A stretch of DNA of 64,000 nt from Bifidobacterium asteroides (GCF_009683175.1 NZ_WKKW01000006.1:1-64000), one strand, 5' to 3'. Shown: positions 18,731-28,396, numbered from the stretch's first letter. Numbers and translations: made by a program. Notes: a model not told the origin generated them from the sequence alone.

Positions 18731-19705
18731 TCACCCCTGGTCGGCCTGCTCCTCATGATGGACGCGGAAGGCCAGCTCGGCCAGATGGACGCCGTGGGTG
18801 AGGAACTCCTGGGTCCGGCAGACGTAGTCATGCTCGCGGCCCAGGCGCGCCAGGTAGCCGTTGATGTAATCCACCTCGGTCGGACGGCCCTTGGACATGT
18901 CCTGGTACATGGAGGGGTAGTGGAGCGGGTTGCCCACGCGGCTGACGTAATCCACCTCGTCCAGGGTCTCCTGACGGGTCTGGATCAGCTGCTTGCCGGC
19001 CCGCTCGCAGGCGTCATAGGCCTCGTCGATCAGCTGGCGGGACATATCCTTGGCGCCCGGGTAGGAGATGAACTGGCCCATGGTGATCTGATACATGGTG
19101 CAGATGGTGTTGACCACCGAGTTGAAGATGATCTTAGCCAGGCAGGTGCCCTCGAAGTTCTCGGTCAGGATGGGGTTGAGGTTGGCGGCCTTGAAGTCCT
19201 CGGCCATCCGGCGCTCCAGGTCGGTGGTCTGCTCGGTCATGGCGCACAGGTGCATGGAACCGGCCCCGGACTTACCGATGAAGTCCACGTCGCCCGGCCC
19301 ATTGAGGACCGTGCCGATCATGGCCGTGCCGCCGTAGATGCGCTCCTTGGGGAAGTACTTGAGCAGCTTGTCGAAGTGCCCCCAGCCATTCATGGCCGAG
19401 AAGACCACCTGATGGTCGCGGAAGAGCGGTGCGCAACGCTCCAGGACAGCCTCCAGCTGCATCTGCTTGAGCATGACGATCCAGACGTCGGGGTCGCCCT
19501 TGTAGTCCTCGGGGGTGTAAATGTTGACGGGCACCAAATGCCGATTCTCATGATCGCGGGAAACATAGACGCCTCCCTGGTCATGAACCTTGTCAATATT
19601 GGGCATCCAGGTATCCACGAAATCCACCTGCAGGCCGGCCTGCTCCTGTAGCAGCACGCCCAGACGATAGCCCATGGCTCCGGCACCGATGACCGTATAA
19701 CGCAT
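18731..19705 (-). CDS. panE: 2-dehydropantoate 2-reductase (ketopantoate reductase family)
   Basis: A 324-residue NADPH-dependent oxidoreductase. The Rossmann motif GAGAMGYRLG is at residues 8-17, and the C-terminal helical domain has the family lysine in a CLAKIIFNSVVNTICTMY segment. The family includes genuine ketopantoate reductases for pantothenate/CoA synthesis and paralogues of unknown substrate; with no other pan gene here the exact substrate is uncertain. The start ATG 19705 precedes the glycine motif directly. It diverges from the exporter gene at 19958. Confidence 0.82.
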   Translation of the reverse strand: MRYTVIGAGAMGYRLGVLLQEQAGLQVDFVDTWMPNIDKVHDQGGVYVSRDHENRHLVPVNIYTPEDYKGDPDVWIVMLKQMQLEAVLERCAPLFRDHQVVFSAMNGWGHFDKLLKYFPKERIYGGTAMIGTVLNGPGDVDFIGKSGAGSMHLCAMTEQTTDLERRMAEDFKAANLNPILTENFEGTCLAKIIFNSVVNTICTMYQITMGQFISYPGAKDMSRQLIDEAYDACERAGKQLIQTRQETLDEVDYVSRVGNPLHYPSMYQDMSKGRPTEVDYINGYLARLGREHDYVCRTQEFLTHGVHLAELAFRVHHEEQADQG

Positions 19706-19957
19706 CGAAACACACCCTCTTTGTTCTCTTGATCAGACGACGCACCTCCGGGGACCGGCCCGGGGGATACCAAGCAGTATGCCGAGACGGCAGAAGGGAA
19801 CCAAGGCAACGGTCGCATGGTGGACATAAGGGCTGGAATATGCCTGGATTTCCGCACCTTGGAGGACTTGGCCGCATACGCGGACATCCTGCCATCCCGA
19901 TGGAGACGTCGACCTAGGCTGGAACCCATGCAGAAAGAGCAGAGAGGAGCCGGAGGG

Positions 19958-20755
19958 ATGGACCGGCGGACCCTGGCCATCCTGGTCCTGGTAGGCGTGA
20001 TCAGCGGATTCCTGTCGGGGATGTTCGGCATCGGCGGCGGATCGATCATCGTGCCCGCCCTGGTGTGGACCGGACTGCAGCAACGGCAGGCCTCGGCCAC
20101 CTCGCTGGCCTCCATGATCCCCATGTCGCTGGCAGGGGTGGCCTCCTACGCCCTGGGCGGGCATGTGGACTGGCTGGCCGCCCTGCTGCTGGCCGTGGGC
20201 ACGGTCATTGGGGCGCAGATCGGCACCTGGCTGCTGGACCGGCTTCCTGAGGTGATACTCAGGTGGCTCTACGTGGGCTTCCTGATGGCGGTCATTGCCC
20301 AGCAGCTGCTGTCCACACCCTCCAGGGAGAGCACCATCCGGCTGAGCCCGGCGGTGGCCTTGATCATTCTGCTGGTCGGCATCCTGATCGGGACTCTCTC
20401 AGGGCTGCTGGGCGTAGGCGGCGGAGCCATTGCAGTACCGGCCCTGGCCCTGCTGGGCGCCAGCGATCTGATCGCCAGGGGAACCTCCCTGCTGGCCATC
20501 CTGCCCAGTTCATTGTCGGGAACGTTCACCAACCTGCGCCACCACCTGGTTCACGCCGGTCAGGGGCTGCTTCTGGGGATCGTGGCCGCGCTGATGACGC
20601 CGGTGGGGACCTGGGCGGCCTCAGGGGTCAGCGCACGGGTAGGCGCCAATCTGTTCGCCGCCTACCTCTGTCTGATTGTTTTGCGCTGCATCTGGGCGGC
20701 CCTCCAGGTCACCCCGGCCTTCCAGCGGTACAGGGCCAATCACAACCACAGCTGA
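19958..20755 (+). CDS. TauE/SafE-family membrane exporter
   Basis: A 265-residue protein with about eight membrane helices. Two copies of the family motif are visible: FLSGMFGIGGGSIIVPAL near the N-terminus and LSGLLGVGGGAIAVPAL in the second half, the internal duplication typical of TauE/SafE transporters. Members move sulfite, sulfoacetate or other small organic anions; the substrate here is unknown. ATG 19958 is chosen because of the AGGAG site eight bases upstream and because the first helix starts right after it; the frame is open back to 19817. It converges on tadA. Confidence 0.85.
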   Translation: MDRRTLAILVLVGVISGFLSGMFGIGGGSIIVPALVWTGLQQRQASATSLASMIPMSLAGVASYALGGHVDWLAALLLAVGTVIGAQIGTWLLDRLPEVILRWLYVGFLMAVIAQQLLSTPSRESTIRLSPAVALIILLVGILIGTLSGLLGVGGGAIAVPALALLGASDLIARGTSLLAILPSSLSGTFTNLRHHLVHAGQGLLLGIVAALMTPVGTWAASGVSARVGANLFAAYLCLIVLRCIWAALQVTPAFQRYRANHNHS

Positions 20756-20764
20756 AAACGGGAC

Positions 20765-21193
20765 TCAGTCCTGGCGGTGCCGGGTGAAGAAATCGGCAAG
20801 AATCCCGGCGCATGCCTGTTCACACACGCCGCCCAGCACCTCGACCTTCGTCCCGGTATGCGGGTCACGGGGCAGGTCCCAGACCGACCCGCAGGCTCCC
20901 ATCTTGGGATCCCAGGCGCCGAAGACCACCCTGCTGAAGTGGCAGGCCATCAGCGCTCCTGCACACATGGGGCAGGGCTCCAGGGTGACGACCATGGTGC
21001 ACCCGGCCAAGTCCCAGCCCGCATCGGATTCCCCGATGGCCTCCATCTCGGCGTGGGCCAGGGGACGGCCCAGGGCCTGCCGCTGGTTGAAGCCCCGGCC
21101 GATGACCCGGTCCGAGGCATCCAGGACCAGGGCGCCCACGGGCACATCCCCCCGGTCTCCGGCTATGCCGGCCAGCCGCAGGGCCTCCTCCAT
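20765..21193 (-). CDS. tadA: tRNA-specific adenosine deaminase
   Basis: About 142 residues. It deaminates A34 to inosine in tRNA-Arg(ACG), letting one tRNA read three codons. The catalytic zinc motifs HAEMEAI (His and general-base Glu) and PCPMCAGAL (two zinc Cys) are intact. ATG 21193 has GGAAGG five bases upstream; a GTG at 21217 would add eight residues (QERWKAP) that also fit the N-terminal helix of the family. The open frame continues to 21412 but without homologous character. It follows the P-type ATPase gene by about 60 bases. Confidence 0.9.
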   Translation of the reverse strand: MEEALRLAGIAGDRGDVPVGALVLDASDRVIGRGFNQRQALGRPLAHAEMEAIGESDAGWDLAGCTMVVTLEPCPMCAGALMACHFSRVVFGAWDPKMGACGSVWDLPRDPHTGTKVEVLGGVCEQACAGILADFFTRHRQD

Positions 21194-21252
21194 GGGCGCC
21201 TTCCACCGTTCTTGCACGGGTTCAGTTTGACAGTCCAGCCCGACAGGTCGGT

Positions 21253-24051
21253 TCAGTTGATCATGCCCGCGATGCGGCGGCGCATATGGTGCAGATGGCC
21301 CTTGGGCCGCCCGGACGTGTCGATGCCACGCTTGGCCAGGAAGGCACGAACCATCTTGTCGCCCTCGCTGAAGATCAGGACCGTCAGTCCAATTCCCAGG
21401 CAGATGAGCCACTGGCTTGCGCTCAAGGGAGCCATGCCCAGAACGCCCGCAACCGGAGCCAGATACATGGCCCCCGCATGGATGCCCAGGGCCACGAACG
21501 AGGCCACCAGGAGGAAGGTGTTGTCCAAGGGGTTGAGCTGGACGATCAGCCTGTTCTCGGATCGGGCCGACATGGCGACGAAGAAGTTGAAGAGGACCAG
21601 CAGGGTCAGGGCGATAGTCCGGGCGTGGGCCAGATCCATACCCGCGTTGATGTTCAAACGGAACAGGACCAGGATGCAGGTGGCCATCCAGAGTCCACAG
21701 ACTGCAAGTCGCGCCCAGAGCACCCTCGAGAGCAGACCCTCTCCGGACGAACGCGGGGGTGACTCCAGCTCATCACCGTTGCCCGGCTCGAATCCCAGGG
21801 CGATGTCCTGGACGCCGTTGGTCACGAAGTTGATCCAGAGCATCTGCAGGGGCAGGAAGAGCAGGGGCTCCTCGGCGATTACATTGACCCCCACGGCAAT
21901 CATGGCGGCTGCAGCCGTGGACAGGAGGAAGTAGGCGGACCCGCGGATGGCCTTGAAGATGACCCTCCCCTGACGCACGGCCTGGGTGATGGTGACGAAG
22001 TTGTCGTCGGTCAGGACCACATCACTGGCCTCCCGGGCCACGTCAGTGCCGGAACGACCCATGGCGATGCCTACCGAAGCAGCCTTCAGGGCCGGGGCAT
22101 CATTGACGCCATCGCCGGTCACGGCCACCACATGGCCCTCGTCCTGCAGGGCCTCCACAATACGCAGCTTGTCCTGGGGGGAGACACGGGCGGCGATGGA
22201 GGTCTCACGCAGACGAGCCCGGAGGACCTCGTCGCTCATCTCCAGCATCTCGCTGCCGGTCAACGCCTGATCGGTGTGCTCCAGACCCAGGCGGCGACCT
22301 ATGGCTGCTGCGGTCACCGGGTGGTCACCGGTGATCATGACCACGCGGATGCCGGCCCTGGCGCATTCGGCGATGGCCTCGCGCACACCAGGTCGAGGCG
22401 GATCGAGCATGCCCTCAAGCCCCAGGAAGGTCAAGTCGTCGGGTCGACGACGGGAGGCGGGGTCCTGGTCAGAGGAAAGGACCCTGCTGGCCACGCCTAT
22501 GACGCGCAGCCCCTGGGAGCCCATGGCTTCGTAAGACTTGTGGACGGCCTGGGTGTCCAGGGGAACGACTTGGCCGTCCGGGTCCAGCATGGTTCGGCAC
22601 ATGGCCATGACCGCGTCCGGAGCTCCCTTGACGTATTGGGTCAGGGTGCCGTCCGGACTACGGCGGATGGTCATGGAGTGCAGCAGCTCCGGCTCGTAGG
22701 GGGTCTCCATGACGATAGGAGTGTCCAGGTCTTCAGTGGTCACGGCCCCGGTCTGGTCGGCCAGGCGGGCCATGGCCATGTCGACCGCGTCACCGCTGTA
22801 TTCGATGCCGCCCTGTTCATTTGGCTGCCGGTGGGCCTCATTGGTCAGAGCCCCGGCCCGAGCGAGGGCGGCCAGACCGCGCATACGTTCGTCGCCGGAT
22901 ACAGCCGCTGCACCCAGGTCCATGCCCTCGACGGGAACGGGCTGGCCACCGCCCAAGGTGAACTGTTCCACGGTCATGCGGTTCTGAGTCAGCGTACCGG
23001 TCTTGTCCGAGCCGATGACGGTGATGGAACCCAGGGTTTCAACGGCCGGCAGCGAACGGACGATGGCATGGTATTCGGCCATCCTTGAGACACCCAAGGC
23101 CATGGCCACGGTCAGCACGATGGGCAGGGCCTCGGGCATGGAGGCCACCACCAGGGAGACTGCGGACAGGAAGGCCCCGGTGGCGTCGCCATTGAGGATG
23201 GCTCCGCCGATGAAGACGAAGATGGCCACCAGGATGACGGCGACGGCGATGCCCACCTCGGTGCGGTGGATGATCCGCTGCAGGGGGGTGCGGCCCTTGG
23301 CCACATGGACCAGATCGTTGATTTCGCCCAGCTCGGTGTCGGAACCGGTGGCCACCACCAGTCCGCGTCCACGGCCGCTGGTGACCATGGTGCCCGAGAA
23401 GGCCATGCAGCGCCGGTCGCCCAGGGCTGCGTCGCGGTCCACAGGGTCCGTATTCTTCTTGGCATCCTCGCTCTCGCCCGTCAGCATGGCCTCGTCGATG
23501 CGCAGGTGAAGGGCCTCGATCAATCGCAGATCGGCGGGGATACGGTCGCCGCTCTCCAGAAGGACCAGGTCGCCCGGAACCAGCTGGTCGGCGTCAATCT
23601 GCTCCATCCGGCCCTGGCGCACCACCCGTGTGGTGGGGGTGGACAGGGTGGTCAGGGCCTCCACGGCCTTGTCGGCCTTGGATTCCTGCACATAGCCGAT
23701 GATGGCATTGAGAAAAAGGACCAGGAATATGGCCGCAGCGTCCACATAGTGCTGCAGAAAAATGGTAATGATGCCGCAGACCATCAGAACGGCGATCAGA
23801 GGGCCGGCGAACTGCTCCAGGAAAAGCTTCCAACGGGGTTTGGCCTGGGCCTCGGCCAGGCTGTTGGGCCCGAAGATCTCCAGTCGGCGTGCGCTCTCCT
23901 GCGTATCCAAACCCTGGTCCCCGGTGTGCAGGGCGTCCAGCACAGCCGAGGTCTCCAAGCTATGCCAGTCGGTGTCGTCGAAACGCATGTCAGTCCCTGC
24001 TGCCACTGCGTTCTGATTCTTAATGTTTGTAGATGTCACGGATGATGTCAT
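21253..24051 (-). CDS. cation-transporting P-type ATPase (Ca2+-ATPase-like, P2 class)
   Basis: A 932-residue membrane pump. It has the N-terminal cation-ATPase domain (WHSLETSAVLDALHT), the TGES actuator motif, PEALP in helix M4, the phosphorylation site SDKTGTLTQNRMT, and the hinge VTGDGVNDAPALKAA. Ten helices are expected, four of them before the phosphorylation domain and six after. PEALP and the domain order place it with Ca2+/cation exporters rather than heavy-metal pumps; the ion is not certain. The ATG at 24051 has AGG at suitable spacing. A possible structured RNA lies about 150-200 bases upstream. Confidence 0.9.
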   Translation of the reverse strand: MTSSVTSTNIKNQNAVAAGTDMRFDDTDWHSLETSAVLDALHTGDQGLDTQESARRLEIFGPNSLAEAQAKPRWKLFLEQFAGPLIAVLMVCGIITIFLQHYVDAAAIFLVLFLNAIIGYVQESKADKAVEALTTLSTPTTRVVRQGRMEQIDADQLVPGDLVLLESGDRIPADLRLIEALHLRIDEAMLTGESEDAKKNTDPVDRDAALGDRRCMAFSGTMVTSGRGRGLVVATGSDTELGEINDLVHVAKGRTPLQRIIHRTEVGIAVAVILVAIFVFIGGAILNGDATGAFLSAVSLVVASMPEALPIVLTVAMALGVSRMAEYHAIVRSLPAVETLGSITVIGSDKTGTLTQNRMTVEQFTLGGGQPVPVEGMDLGAAAVSGDERMRGLAALARAGALTNEAHRQPNEQGGIEYSGDAVDMAMARLADQTGAVTTEDLDTPIVMETPYEPELLHSMTIRRSPDGTLTQYVKGAPDAVMAMCRTMLDPDGQVVPLDTQAVHKSYEAMGSQGLRVIGVASRVLSSDQDPASRRRPDDLTFLGLEGMLDPPRPGVREAIAECARAGIRVVMITGDHPVTAAAIGRRLGLEHTDQALTGSEMLEMSDEVLRARLRETSIAARVSPQDKLRIVEALQDEGHVVAVTGDGVNDAPALKAASVGIAMGRSGTDVAREASDVVLTDDNFVTITQAVRQGRVIFKAIRGSAYFLLSTAAAAMIAVGVNVIAEEPLLFLPLQMLWINFVTNGVQDIALGFEPGNGDELESPPRSSGEGLLSRVLWARLAVCGLWMATCILVLFRLNINAGMDLAHARTIALTLLVLFNFFVAMSARSENRLIVQLNPLDNTFLLVASFVALGIHAGAMYLAPVAGVLGMAPLSASQWLICLGIGLTVLIFSEGDKMVRAFLAKRGIDTSGRPKGHLHHMRRRIAGMIN

Positions 24052-24204
24052 CGGTCAACCTGGCCTTTCCAAACCGGATCGGTCATTTGTCCCCGCATGC
24101 AACCCTCTGCAGTCGTTCTTGCAATCTTCCTTCTGGACCGGGGGATGTCCAAAAGCATCGGGGAAACAATAGCGTGCGCGCAAGTCCCCGGGGTCAAGAG
24201 ATGG

Positions 24205-24255
24205 GGCTCCATGGTCAGCCGCCACAAGCGGTGCACCTCTGGGAGGTTTGGAGCC
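24205..24255. ncRNA. candidate three-way-junction RNA element
   Basis: On either strand, GGCTCCA (24205-24211) pairs with TGGAGCC (24249-24255) and encloses two hairpins: CCGC/GCGG (24219-24222, 24228-24231) and ACCTC/GAGGT (24235-24239, 24243-24247). Sixteen perfect pairs form a three-way junction. On the minus strand it would sit in the 5' leader of the P-type ATPase. It does not match the consensus of the riboswitch classes I can recall (TPP, purine, yybP-ykoY, ydaO, cobalamin), so function is open. Confidence 0.35.
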
Positions 24256-24391
24256 TTCCCGGTCTTCACGAGTATACCGATTGAGCCGGCGTTTCACGCA
24301 CTTACGAGGGGTCCCCGGGCCGGATTTTCACAAATGTTCGCCTATCGCGAGCGCAGTCTGTCCACCATTTTGGCTTGAGGTGTCAACTTAG

Positions 24392-24450
24392 CGCACATTG
24401 TCCATTAATACTGTTCCTGGATATCTTGATTCCGTATAATGGACTGTGCG
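24392..24450 (+). promoter_or_regulatory. antiporter promoter with embedded inverted repeat
   Basis: TATAAT at 24435-24440 is a perfect -10 box for the antiporter. It overlaps the right arm of an inverted repeat: CGCACA-tt-GTCCATTA (24392-24407) against TAATGGAC-TGTGCG (24437-24450), fourteen matched bases with a 2-base bulge and a 29-base spacer. A repressor bound here would cover the -10. No good -35 is visible, which suggests a regulated promoter. Confidence 0.5.
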
Positions 24451-24561
24451 ACGTCGATCCTCATGCGACCCTGCACTCGGAGATTCCTTCATTGGTCGAA
24501 CGAACCCTGCTAGTCGGACCTGCAGCAGCCCGCCCGGGATTGCGTGGCGGAAAGGAAGCCC

Positions 24562-26793
24562 GTGGAAACATTCATCCTCATTCTGTGCATACTTGCTGCC
24601 GTCCTCGTCTCTTCCTTTATTTCCAGATTCATTCCCCGAATCTCCACCCCCCTGGTCCAGATCGTCCTGGGCGCAGTCATGGCCCTGTTGCCCATTTTCC
24701 CGCGGATGCGGCTGGATCCTGAGCTGTTCATGGTCCTCTTCATCGCGCCCCTGCTCTACTACGAGGCCCACACCATCAACAAGGTGGAGCTGCTCAAGGG
24801 ATTGCGATCCTCTCTTTCCCTGGCCATTGGCCTGGCTGCTCTGACCATGCTCATGGTGGGCGTAATACTACATGCCGCCTGGCCTATGTTCCCCCTAGCC
24901 GCAGCCATGGCCCTGGGCGCCGCCCTGGGGCCCACCGATGCCGTGGCCGTCTCCTCCCTGGGCGAGAGCGCCGACCTGACACCGGACGAACATTCAATCC
25001 TGGCCGGCGAATCGCTCTTCAACGACGCAACCGGTGTCATCGGCTTCCAGTTCGCCATCCTGGCTACCGTGACCGGCTCCTTCTCCCTGCCCCAGGCCCT
25101 GGGCGAGTTCTTCGTTGAGTTCGTAGGCGGCGTCGGCTTCGGCCTGATCATGGGCTTTGTGATCAACTGGCTCTTTGAGTCGGCCCGTCGCCTAGGTTGG
25201 GAAACCACCACCACCAGGATCCTGCTGGAGCTCTTCCTGCCCTTCCTGATATACATGGTCGGGCAGAACATCCTGCACGTGTCCGGAATCCTGGCCGTGG
25301 TCTCAACCGGACTGCTGATCCGCTTCGACCACACTGGAGTGGGGCCCAATACCTCCAAGGCAAACATCGTCTCGTCCAGCGTCTGGAAGGTGCTCTCCTT
25401 CAGCCTCAACGGTGCCGTCTTCGTCCTTCTGGGCATGCTGCTGCCTGCGGCCATGGGCACCAGCTGGCGAGACCGGCGGGTCAGCAACTGGATGCTGGTG
25501 GCCACCATCACCCTGGTCTGCCTGACCGTGATCGTGCTGCGCTTCCTCTGGACAGCCAGCGTCCTGATCTTCACCAAGGACCACGAAACCGGCAGCAGAC
25601 CACGGATCACATCCAAGCTTCTGAGATCGGCAGCCGTCATGACCTTCGGCGGCCCCAAGGGGACCATCACCCTCTCCCTGGCCCTGACCATCCCCTATAT
25701 GACCGATGACGGTTCTGCCTTCCCCATGCGCAGCGAGCTGATCTTCGTGGCCGCCGGGGTCATCATCGTCACCCTGGTGCTTGCCAACTTCGCCCTGCCC
25801 CTGCTGGCTCCCTCACAGAGCAGCGAGGTGCCGGCCCAACAGGTCGAAAAATCCATCAAGGTGCTCAGGGGCACAGTCCGGGAACTCTCCAGCAGGATCA
25901 CTGACGAGAACCGGCTGGCCATCCAGCAGGTGATCAAGCAGTACAACCACCGCATCGCCAAGCTCAAGTCCGAGATCGGCCAGTACTCCCCCAAGGACTT
26001 CCAGGACCTGCAGGTGCAGACCATGGAGTGGGAGCAGGACTACATGGAGGAGCGGCTGAGCCGGATAGAAGAGGCCCAGGATCAGTTGGAGGAGCGACTC
26101 AGGAACGAGGACGCAGACATAGAGCAGGCACCTGCATCCACGCAGTCTGCCACCGGGAACGAGACCGAGGCCGAACCCAGCACCGAGGCCGAGACCGTAG
26201 CCGACAGGGATGCCGATGCCCAACTGATCGATCAGCGCAGCGAGCGCGGAGACGACCAGGAGGAACTGCTGAATCTGCGCAGCCAGGAACAGGCCGCCCG
26301 CAGGATCCTGTCCACCATATCCGGCTCCCTCTTCCACTTGGACAGAGGCGGGGAACTTCGCTGGAGGGCCTACACGGCTCGCAGACGACTCAGGGGACTG
26401 CTGCACAGCCAGTTCCACCGCCTGAAGCACCTGACCCAGCCGATCGACAAGGACCAGGTCTTCGTGGCAGGACGCCACCTGCAGGCGGAGATGAACCACT
26501 TCCTGATCGAAAAGCTTTACTCCGAGCTGGGCAAGGGACGCTTCAAGACCGAGGACCTGCTGAACACCATCATCAACCACCAGATGATCGAATCCTCGGC
26601 GGAGGGAAAGACCGAATACGCGGGCATGCCTGCCATCAGGGATCAGGTGGAGGAGGCCAAGCGGGAGGGCTACGCCATCGAGCTGAGCCAGATCCAGGAT
26701 ATGGTCGAATCCGGGGAAATCTCGCGCACGACAGCCAGGAAGATGCGCCGCAACGTCTACGTCATGCAGGTCGACGCCGACTCGGCTCTCTGA
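24562..26793 (+). CDS. Na+(K+)/H+ antiporter, CPA1/NhaP type, with long cytoplasmic tail
   Basis: A 743-residue transporter. About twelve helices fill residues 1-420; LGAALGPTDAVAVSSL and LAGESLFNDATG hold the paired acidic residues of the CPA1 ion site. The remaining 320 residues are hydrophilic, with a charged Glu/Gln-rich coiled-coil-like stretch near 490-590, and no TrkA/RCK domain that I can recognise. It exchanges Na+ or K+ for protons across the membrane. GTG 24562 is chosen because AAGGA lies five bases upstream and the first helix starts at once; GTG 24544 is the alternative. The promoter carries an inverted repeat over its -10 box. Confidence 0.88.
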   Translation: METFILILCILAAVLVSSFISRFIPRISTPLVQIVLGAVMALLPIFPRMRLDPELFMVLFIAPLLYYEAHTINKVELLKGLRSSLSLAIGLAALTMLMVGVILHAAWPMFPLAAAMALGAALGPTDAVAVSSLGESADLTPDEHSILAGESLFNDATGVIGFQFAILATVTGSFSLPQALGEFFVEFVGGVGFGLIMGFVINWLFESARRLGWETTTTRILLELFLPFLIYMVGQNILHVSGILAVVSTGLLIRFDHTGVGPNTSKANIVSSSVWKVLSFSLNGAVFVLLGMLLPAAMGTSWRDRRVSNWMLVATITLVCLTVIVLRFLWTASVLIFTKDHETGSRPRITSKLLRSAAVMTFGGPKGTITLSLALTIPYMTDDGSAFPMRSELIFVAAGVIIVTLVLANFALPLLAPSQSSEVPAQQVEKSIKVLRGTVRELSSRITDENRLAIQQVIKQYNHRIAKLKSEIGQYSPKDFQDLQVQTMEWEQDYMEERLSRIEEAQDQLEERLRNEDADIEQAPASTQSATGNETEAEPSTEAETVADRDADAQLIDQRSERGDDQEELLNLRSQEQAARRILSTISGSLFHLDRGGELRWRAYTARRRLRGLLHSQFHRLKHLTQPIDKDQVFVAGRHLQAEMNHFLIEKLYSELGKGRFKTEDLLNTIINHQMIESSAEGKTEYAGMPAIRDQVEEAKREGYAIELSQIQDMVESGEISRTTARKMRRNVYVMQVDADSAL

Positions 26794-26799
26794 GCCGAT

Positions 26800-27555
26800 C
26801 TACATAAGGCCCGAGGTCACGTCAATCTCGCCCAGCCACTGGCGCAGATCGTTCATCTCGCGCATATCGACGGCATGTTCCAGATGGTCATACTCGGTGG
26901 TGTGCAGCCATACGTGCTCATCCAGCCAGGCGGCCAGGGCACGAAATTCGTACTTGGGCACCGTGGTGTCGTCCGAGCCGAACCCCAGGAAGACCGGCTT
27001 GTTCAAGCCAGCCAGGCGCTCATCCGCAGGAGCGGTGCCAGGCACCAGGCCTGGAGCCAGGAAACCGGACAGACATATGGAAGCCCGGTAGCGCTCTGGG
27101 TTGACCCGAAGCAGATGAACAGCCAGCATGGCTCCCTGGGAGAAGCCCATGGCCACTACGGGTCGATCCTCGGGGATGTTGGCTGAAACCCAGGCATCCA
27201 CAGCCCGAGCCGCTGCGTAACCATCCCGATCCAGGTCCTCCTGTTCGGGACGCATATCATGAAACCAGGTGTAGCCAGGGCCGAACATGCCGCGCTCGCT
27301 ACCAGGCACCACCATGGGCGCCCGCAGGGATGCGTAGTCGTTGTAAGGAGCCACATAACGCATCAGGTCGGCCATGTCCTCCTCATTGGAGCCCCAGCCA
27401 TGCATGAGTACAAAAATGGGCCGCGAGGGGTTGCCCGTGCCCTGCTTGCGAGACCAACGGACCTTCTCGACCTTGAGCTCCTGCCCAAAACGTCCGGGCA
27501 CCACCGTGGAGGGCCGACCCACCAATCCGCCGTCATCCTTTTGTGCTTGATCCAT
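26800..27555 (-). CDS. carboxylesterase/phospholipase, alpha/beta hydrolase (COG0400)
   Basis: About 251 residues. The fold marks are HGWGSNEED (oxyanion loop), the nucleophile Ser in GFSQGAM, the acid in GSDDTTVP and the His in EYDHLEHAVD. Members hydrolyse short-chain carboxylic esters; the physiological substrate is unknown. ATG 27555 is used; a GTG nine bases earlier is possible, and neither has a strong ribosome site. It lies convergent to the antiporter, six bases from its stop, and reads away from the following membrane-protein gene by 31 bases in the same direction. Confidence 0.87.
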   Translation of the reverse strand: MDQAQKDDGGLVGRPSTVVPGRFGQELKVEKVRWSRKQGTGNPSRPIFVLMHGWGSNEEDMADLMRYVAPYNDYASLRAPMVVPGSERGMFGPGYTWFHDMRPEQEDLDRDGYAAARAVDAWVSANIPEDRPVVAMGFSQGAMLAVHLLRVNPERYRASICLSGFLAPGLVPGTAPADERLAGLNKPVFLGFGSDDTTVPKYEFRALAAWLDEHVWLHTTEYDHLEHAVDMREMNDLRQWLGEIDVTSGLM

Positions 27556-27586
27556 AACTGCCACGATAGTCGACCGGCCCGGTCAT

Positions 27587-28396
27587 TCAATGCTGACCCA
27601 TGAGCGGCTCGGCCTGGCCACCCCACTGGCTCTGCAGTCCGGTCACCTGGGCCTTGCTACCCACCACCATCCAACGCTTGCCGGTCAGCAGCCATAGATC
27701 CTGAGGCTGCAACCCGCCTCCGTAGCGGGAGAGCAGGTCGGGCACGCTGGCGCGGATAGGCCCCTTGGCCAGGGAGGCAGCCGAATCGTTGTCGAAGACC
27801 ACGTAGGCCATGGTCGTATCCGTGCAATACCGGGCTTGGGAGATGCCTACATACCCGCCCGGGCTGATGTCATGCCAACCCGAAGCGCACTGGCCGGCAG
27901 CCTTGTCGATACCGCCGGTCATGGCCTGGGGCGAGCTGGTGGGCGCTTCGTCACGCGCAGGAGCCTTGATGATGCCCTTGGGGGAAGAGTTGGCAATGAG
28001 CAGGCCTGCCAGGGTCAAGAGCATTCCGCAAATCAAAAGAATAATGCCCGCCGAGCCTACCGATGGCCGGTTCGGGACTGGTCCGGAGTGACGGGCTATG
28101 ATGACCAAAATTATGGTCAACAGGGCAAAGGCCACGGAGACACCCACCCAGGCCGAGATGCCCACCTGACCTATGACCCCCAGCCTGGAGGGGGCTATGG
28201 CATGGGCCAGCAAGGCCGCGCCCGCCAAGGCCGAGACCAGTCCCGTGACCGCGGCAAACCGACTCCAGATGTTGGCATGCGCTATCTGAATGGGACGCTC
28301 ATCAATATCCGGGCGAGGAGGATAGGAGGCTGGCAGACCCTCGTCATACCCGCTGTCCGCCAGCCGCTGATCCAGCTGGTTGAATCCATCGGCCAT
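27587..28396 (-). CDS. hypothetical membrane protein with C-terminal extracellular domain
   Basis: About 269 residues of unknown function. Three hydrophobic segments (roughly 48-70, 80-103 and 115-137 from the chosen start) are followed by a soluble domain with two cysteines flanking a GWHDISPGGYVGISQARYC segment, likely disulfide-linked outside the cell. ATG 28396 has an AAAGG site ten bases upstream. The gene may be co-transcribed with the esterase that follows. I do not recognise the family. Confidence 0.7.
   Translation of the reverse strand: MADGFNQLDQRLADSGYDEGLPASYPPRPDIDERPIQIAHANIWSRFAAVTGLVSALAGAALLAHAIAPSRLGVIGQVGISAWVGVSVAFALLTIILVIIARHSGPVPNRPSVGSAGIILLICGMLLTLAGLLIANSSPKGIIKAPARDEAPTSSPQAMTGGIDKAAGQCASGWHDISPGGYVGISQARYCTDTTMAYVVFDNDSAASLAKGPIRASVPDLLSRYGGGLQPQDLWLLTGKRWMVVGSKAQVTGLQSQWGGQAEPLMGQH

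Larger units (their letters stand above)
24052..24561. other. 510-bp divergent regulatory region
   Basis: No gene is supported here. It lies between the minus-strand P-type ATPase and the plus-strand antiporter. It holds a three-stem fold (24205-24255) and an inverted-repeat promoter (24392-24450), listed separately. The length is unusual for this compact region. Confidence 0.5.
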
